Source: Roseibium sp. HPY-6 (GTDB lineage: Bacteria > Pseudomonadota > Alphaproteobacteria > Rhizobiales > Stappiaceae). Taken from it: DNA of 64,000 bases. Position 1 is the first letter of the stretch. Each line of letters begins with the position of its first letter. A program made the position numbers and the translations under genes. Shown in pieces: positions 62,390 through 64,000 of this stretch. The DNA lies in assembly GCF_040530035.1 (NCBI RefSeq), contig NZ_JBEWCD010000002.1:1860001-1924000 (forward strand), given 5' to 3'. The notes beneath the pieces were generated by a model. It was not told where the DNA came from. It ran no database searches and saw nothing but the letters and a program-made list of their open reading frames with translations.

Positions 62390-64000
62390 GTGGCATTTGC
62401 CAGGCCATTGCTTGCCGGGCTGATCGACAGATATTTTCGCCCGTTCGAAACACACCTGAAGCCGCTCGACCTGCCCGTGACACGCTTGCCGGACCAGGGG
62501 CCGCTCAGGCTCGTATGGCATTTTGCCAAGATGTTTCGCCGGCAGCTTCTGATCGTGAGTGCGCTGGCGATGATCTCATCGGTGCTGGGGCTGGCCGGAA
62601 TCTGGGCAATCGCCTATGTCGTTGACGGCGTCACGGAACAAGGTGCATCGCAGTTTTTGACGGACCACGGCTGGGCGTTGCTCGGTTTCTTCGGTCTGTT
62701 CGTTATCCTGGATCCGCTGGTCTTTCTTTTGCGCCAGACCTTTGCTTTTCAAACGGTCCGCATTCTTCTGCCGGCGGCAATGCGCTGGCAGGCCCACAAG
62801 GCTGTTGAAGCGCAGGATCTTGCTTTTTTCGAAGACACGTTTGCCGGGCAGGTTGCCTCGCGCATTGCGCAGGTGACAATGTCCGTCCATCGCCAGATGA
62901 TGCTCGCAATCGAGCGGATCCCTTTTCTTGTGATTCAGTTTGGCGGATCGCTTTTGTTGCTCGTGGCACTGTCATGGCCACTGGCTTTGCCGGTTTTTGT
63001 CTGGATTGTCGCCAACACGCTGGTCGCCTGGCTCGCTGTTCCAACGTACATGAAGCGGTCTGCAAAGGTCGCGGCGGCGAACTCCCGCGCCACGGGAGCA
63101 ATGACCGACGTCTATTCCAATATAGCGATGGTCAAGCTCTTTGCGGCGGAAGATTCAGAGGCAGGCGCCATCCGCAAGGTCATCGGGGAAACGATCGACA
63201 CGCGCCATAGTGAAAACAGGGCTTACATACTAACGGACAGCAGCGTCTATTTCCTCAATGTGCTGATGATCCTGTCCGTCGTGGTGATCGGATTCTGGGG
63301 CATGACGGGCGGCTGGGTCACGATCGGCGACTTTGTTGCCGGCCTGACGGTTACGCGTGCACTGTCGGCGGCATCCTCCAGCTTTATTGGTGTCGGCCAG
63401 TCGATCACGAGCACGCTGGGAACGATCAAGGACGCAATGCCGATCATGACCAGCCAGCCTGAGATTAAGGACCGGCCGGGCGCGGTTGCGCTGAGGGTCG
63501 AAGACGGCAGGATCGGATTTGACAATGTCTCCTTTGCCTATCGCAAGGACCGCAAGGCGGTGTTGGACGCCTTCAGCTTGTCGATCGAGCCGGGCGAACG
63601 GGTTGGCCTCGTAGGGCTTTCTGGCGCGGGCAAATCCACCGTCATTTCGTTGCTCATGCGGCTACGCGATGTTTCAGGAGGCAGTATCAGGATCGACGGA
63701 CAGGACGTCAGAGACGTCACGCAAACATCACTCCGCAGCCAGATAGGCGTCGTGACGCAGGACATTTCGCTTCTGAACCGGTCTATCAGAGACAACATTC
63801 GCTACGGCAAGCCTGACGCGAGCGACGAGGAAATCCGCGCGGCTGCACAAGCTTCCGAGGCGCTTGACTTCATTAGCGAGCAAAAGGACAGCAAGGGGCG
63901 CGAGGGACTTGATGCGCATGTCGGTGATCGGGGCGTTAAGCTTTCGGGCGGCCAACGGCAACGCATCACCATTGCCCGGGTGCTTTTGAAAAACGCACCC
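62390..64000 (+). CDS. ABC exporter (MsbA/Atm1-like half-transporter), truncated by window end
   Basis: This open frame starts at GTG 62390 after a GGGAG ribosome-binding site and runs to the last base, so at least 537 residues are visible and the 3' end is missing. The N-terminal membrane domain has about six helices (residues 60-310). The ATPase shows Walker A GLSGAGKSTVISLLMRL, a Q-loop VVTQDISLLNRSI and the signature LSGGQRQRITIARVLL. Walker B lies beyond the edge. It probably works as a homodimer. Position behind an Fe-S-type regulator hints at redox, glutathione or Fe-S linked export, but the substrate is unknown. Confidence 0.9.
   Translation, partial: MAFARPLLAGLIDRYFRPFETHLKPLDLPVTRLPDQGPLRLVWHFAKMFRRQLLIVSALAMISSVLGLAGIWAIAYVVDGVTEQGASQFLTDHGWALLGFFGLFVILDPLVFLLRQTFAFQTVRILLPAAMRWQAHKAVEAQDLAFFEDTFAGQVASRIAQVTMSVHRQMMLAIERIPFLVIQFGGSLLLLVALSWPLALPVFVWIVANTLVAWLAVPTYMKRSAKVAAANSRATGAMTDVYSNIAMVKLFAAEDSEAGAIRKVIGETIDTRHSENRAYILTDSSVYFLNVLMILSVVVIGFWGMTGGWVTIGDFVAGLTVTRALSAASSSFIGVGQSITSTLGTIKDAMPIMTSQPEIKDRPGAVALRVEDGRIGFDNVSFAYRKDRKAVLDAFSLSIEPGERVGLVGLSGAGKSTVISLLMRLRDVSGGSIRIDGQDVRDVTQTSLRSQIGVVTQDISLLNRSIRDNIRYGKPDASDEEIRAAAQASEALDFISEQKDSKGREGLDAHVGDRGVKLSGGQRQRITIARVLLKNAP

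Overview
The window is about 64 kb of fairly GC-rich, densely coding DNA from a free-living alphaproteobacterium. The mix of pca/pobA genes regulated by PcaQ, a TRAP transporter, PrtD/HlyD-type type I secretion, fused CysNC, EttA, PilZ proteins and a FUSC transporter suggests a marine member of the Hyphomicrobiales/Rhodobacterales, most like Stappiaceae (Roseibium/Labrenzia-like). That placement comes from recognising protein families, not from a search. No plasmid or phage backbone, transposase, integrase, rRNA or CRISPR array was seen.

Region by region. (1) 1-6438: a homogentisate operon with hmgA (5' end outside the window), a fumarylacetoacetate hydrolase, a metallo-beta-lactamase-fold protein with a degenerate metal motif, a small secreted protein, a DinB-fold protein, an MhpA-type flavin hydroxylase and a DUF2783 protein. 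(2) 6738-10623: a large chemoreceptor and an OxyR-like LysR regulator. (3) 11051-17426: a 1059-residue RTX/CHRD repeat protein followed by its likely type I exporter (ABC protein plus HlyD adaptor); a perfect hairpin separates substrate from exporter. (4) 17836-20742: a TRAP transporter (PQM). (5) 20751-27700: the protocatechuate branch, pobA-pcaD-pcaC-pcaH-pcaG-BKACE-pcaB on the minus strand, with divergent pcaQ. The BKACE enzyme may stand in for pcaIJ/pcaF. (6) 27896-29016: a Tat-exported intradiol-dioxygenase-like protein that seems to lack its iron tyrosines, next to a six-helix bis-heme ferric-reductase-like protein.

(7) 29227-34497: a polytopic membrane protein, tRNA-Pro(CGG), tRNA-Gln(UUG), an AT-rich stretch with one secreted orphan, and two tandem PilZ paralogues. 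(8) 34498-39997: cysQ-cysD-cysNC (PAPS synthesis and PAP removal), a UDP-glucuronate-type epimerase and a YbaK deacylase. (9) 40242-43413: the two halves of MnmC as separate divergent genes, and an AmpR-like regulator. (10) 43948-51838: class A beta-lactamase, 2-hydroxyacid dehydrogenase, a PA14-like secreted protein, an ArsR repressor divergent from a fatty-acid desaturase with two matching operators, ettA, and an endonuclease/exonuclease/phosphatase protein. (11) 51839-64000: an intergenic repeat graveyard, a peptidoglycan-binding HExxH protein, DUF2834, FUSC, a Tyr/Pro/His-rich exported protein, a MOSC gene whose 3' end lies in a MITE-like element, RidA, DUF2293, a GGDEF-EAL protein, a SufR-like Cys-rich regulator and an ABC exporter running off the right edge.

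The strongest themes are aromatic catabolism (two ring-cleavage branches), extracytoplasmic biology (T1SS, TRAP, Tat, FUSC, PilZ/GGDEF-EAL) and several small regulatory or palindromic structures that standard annotation would miss.
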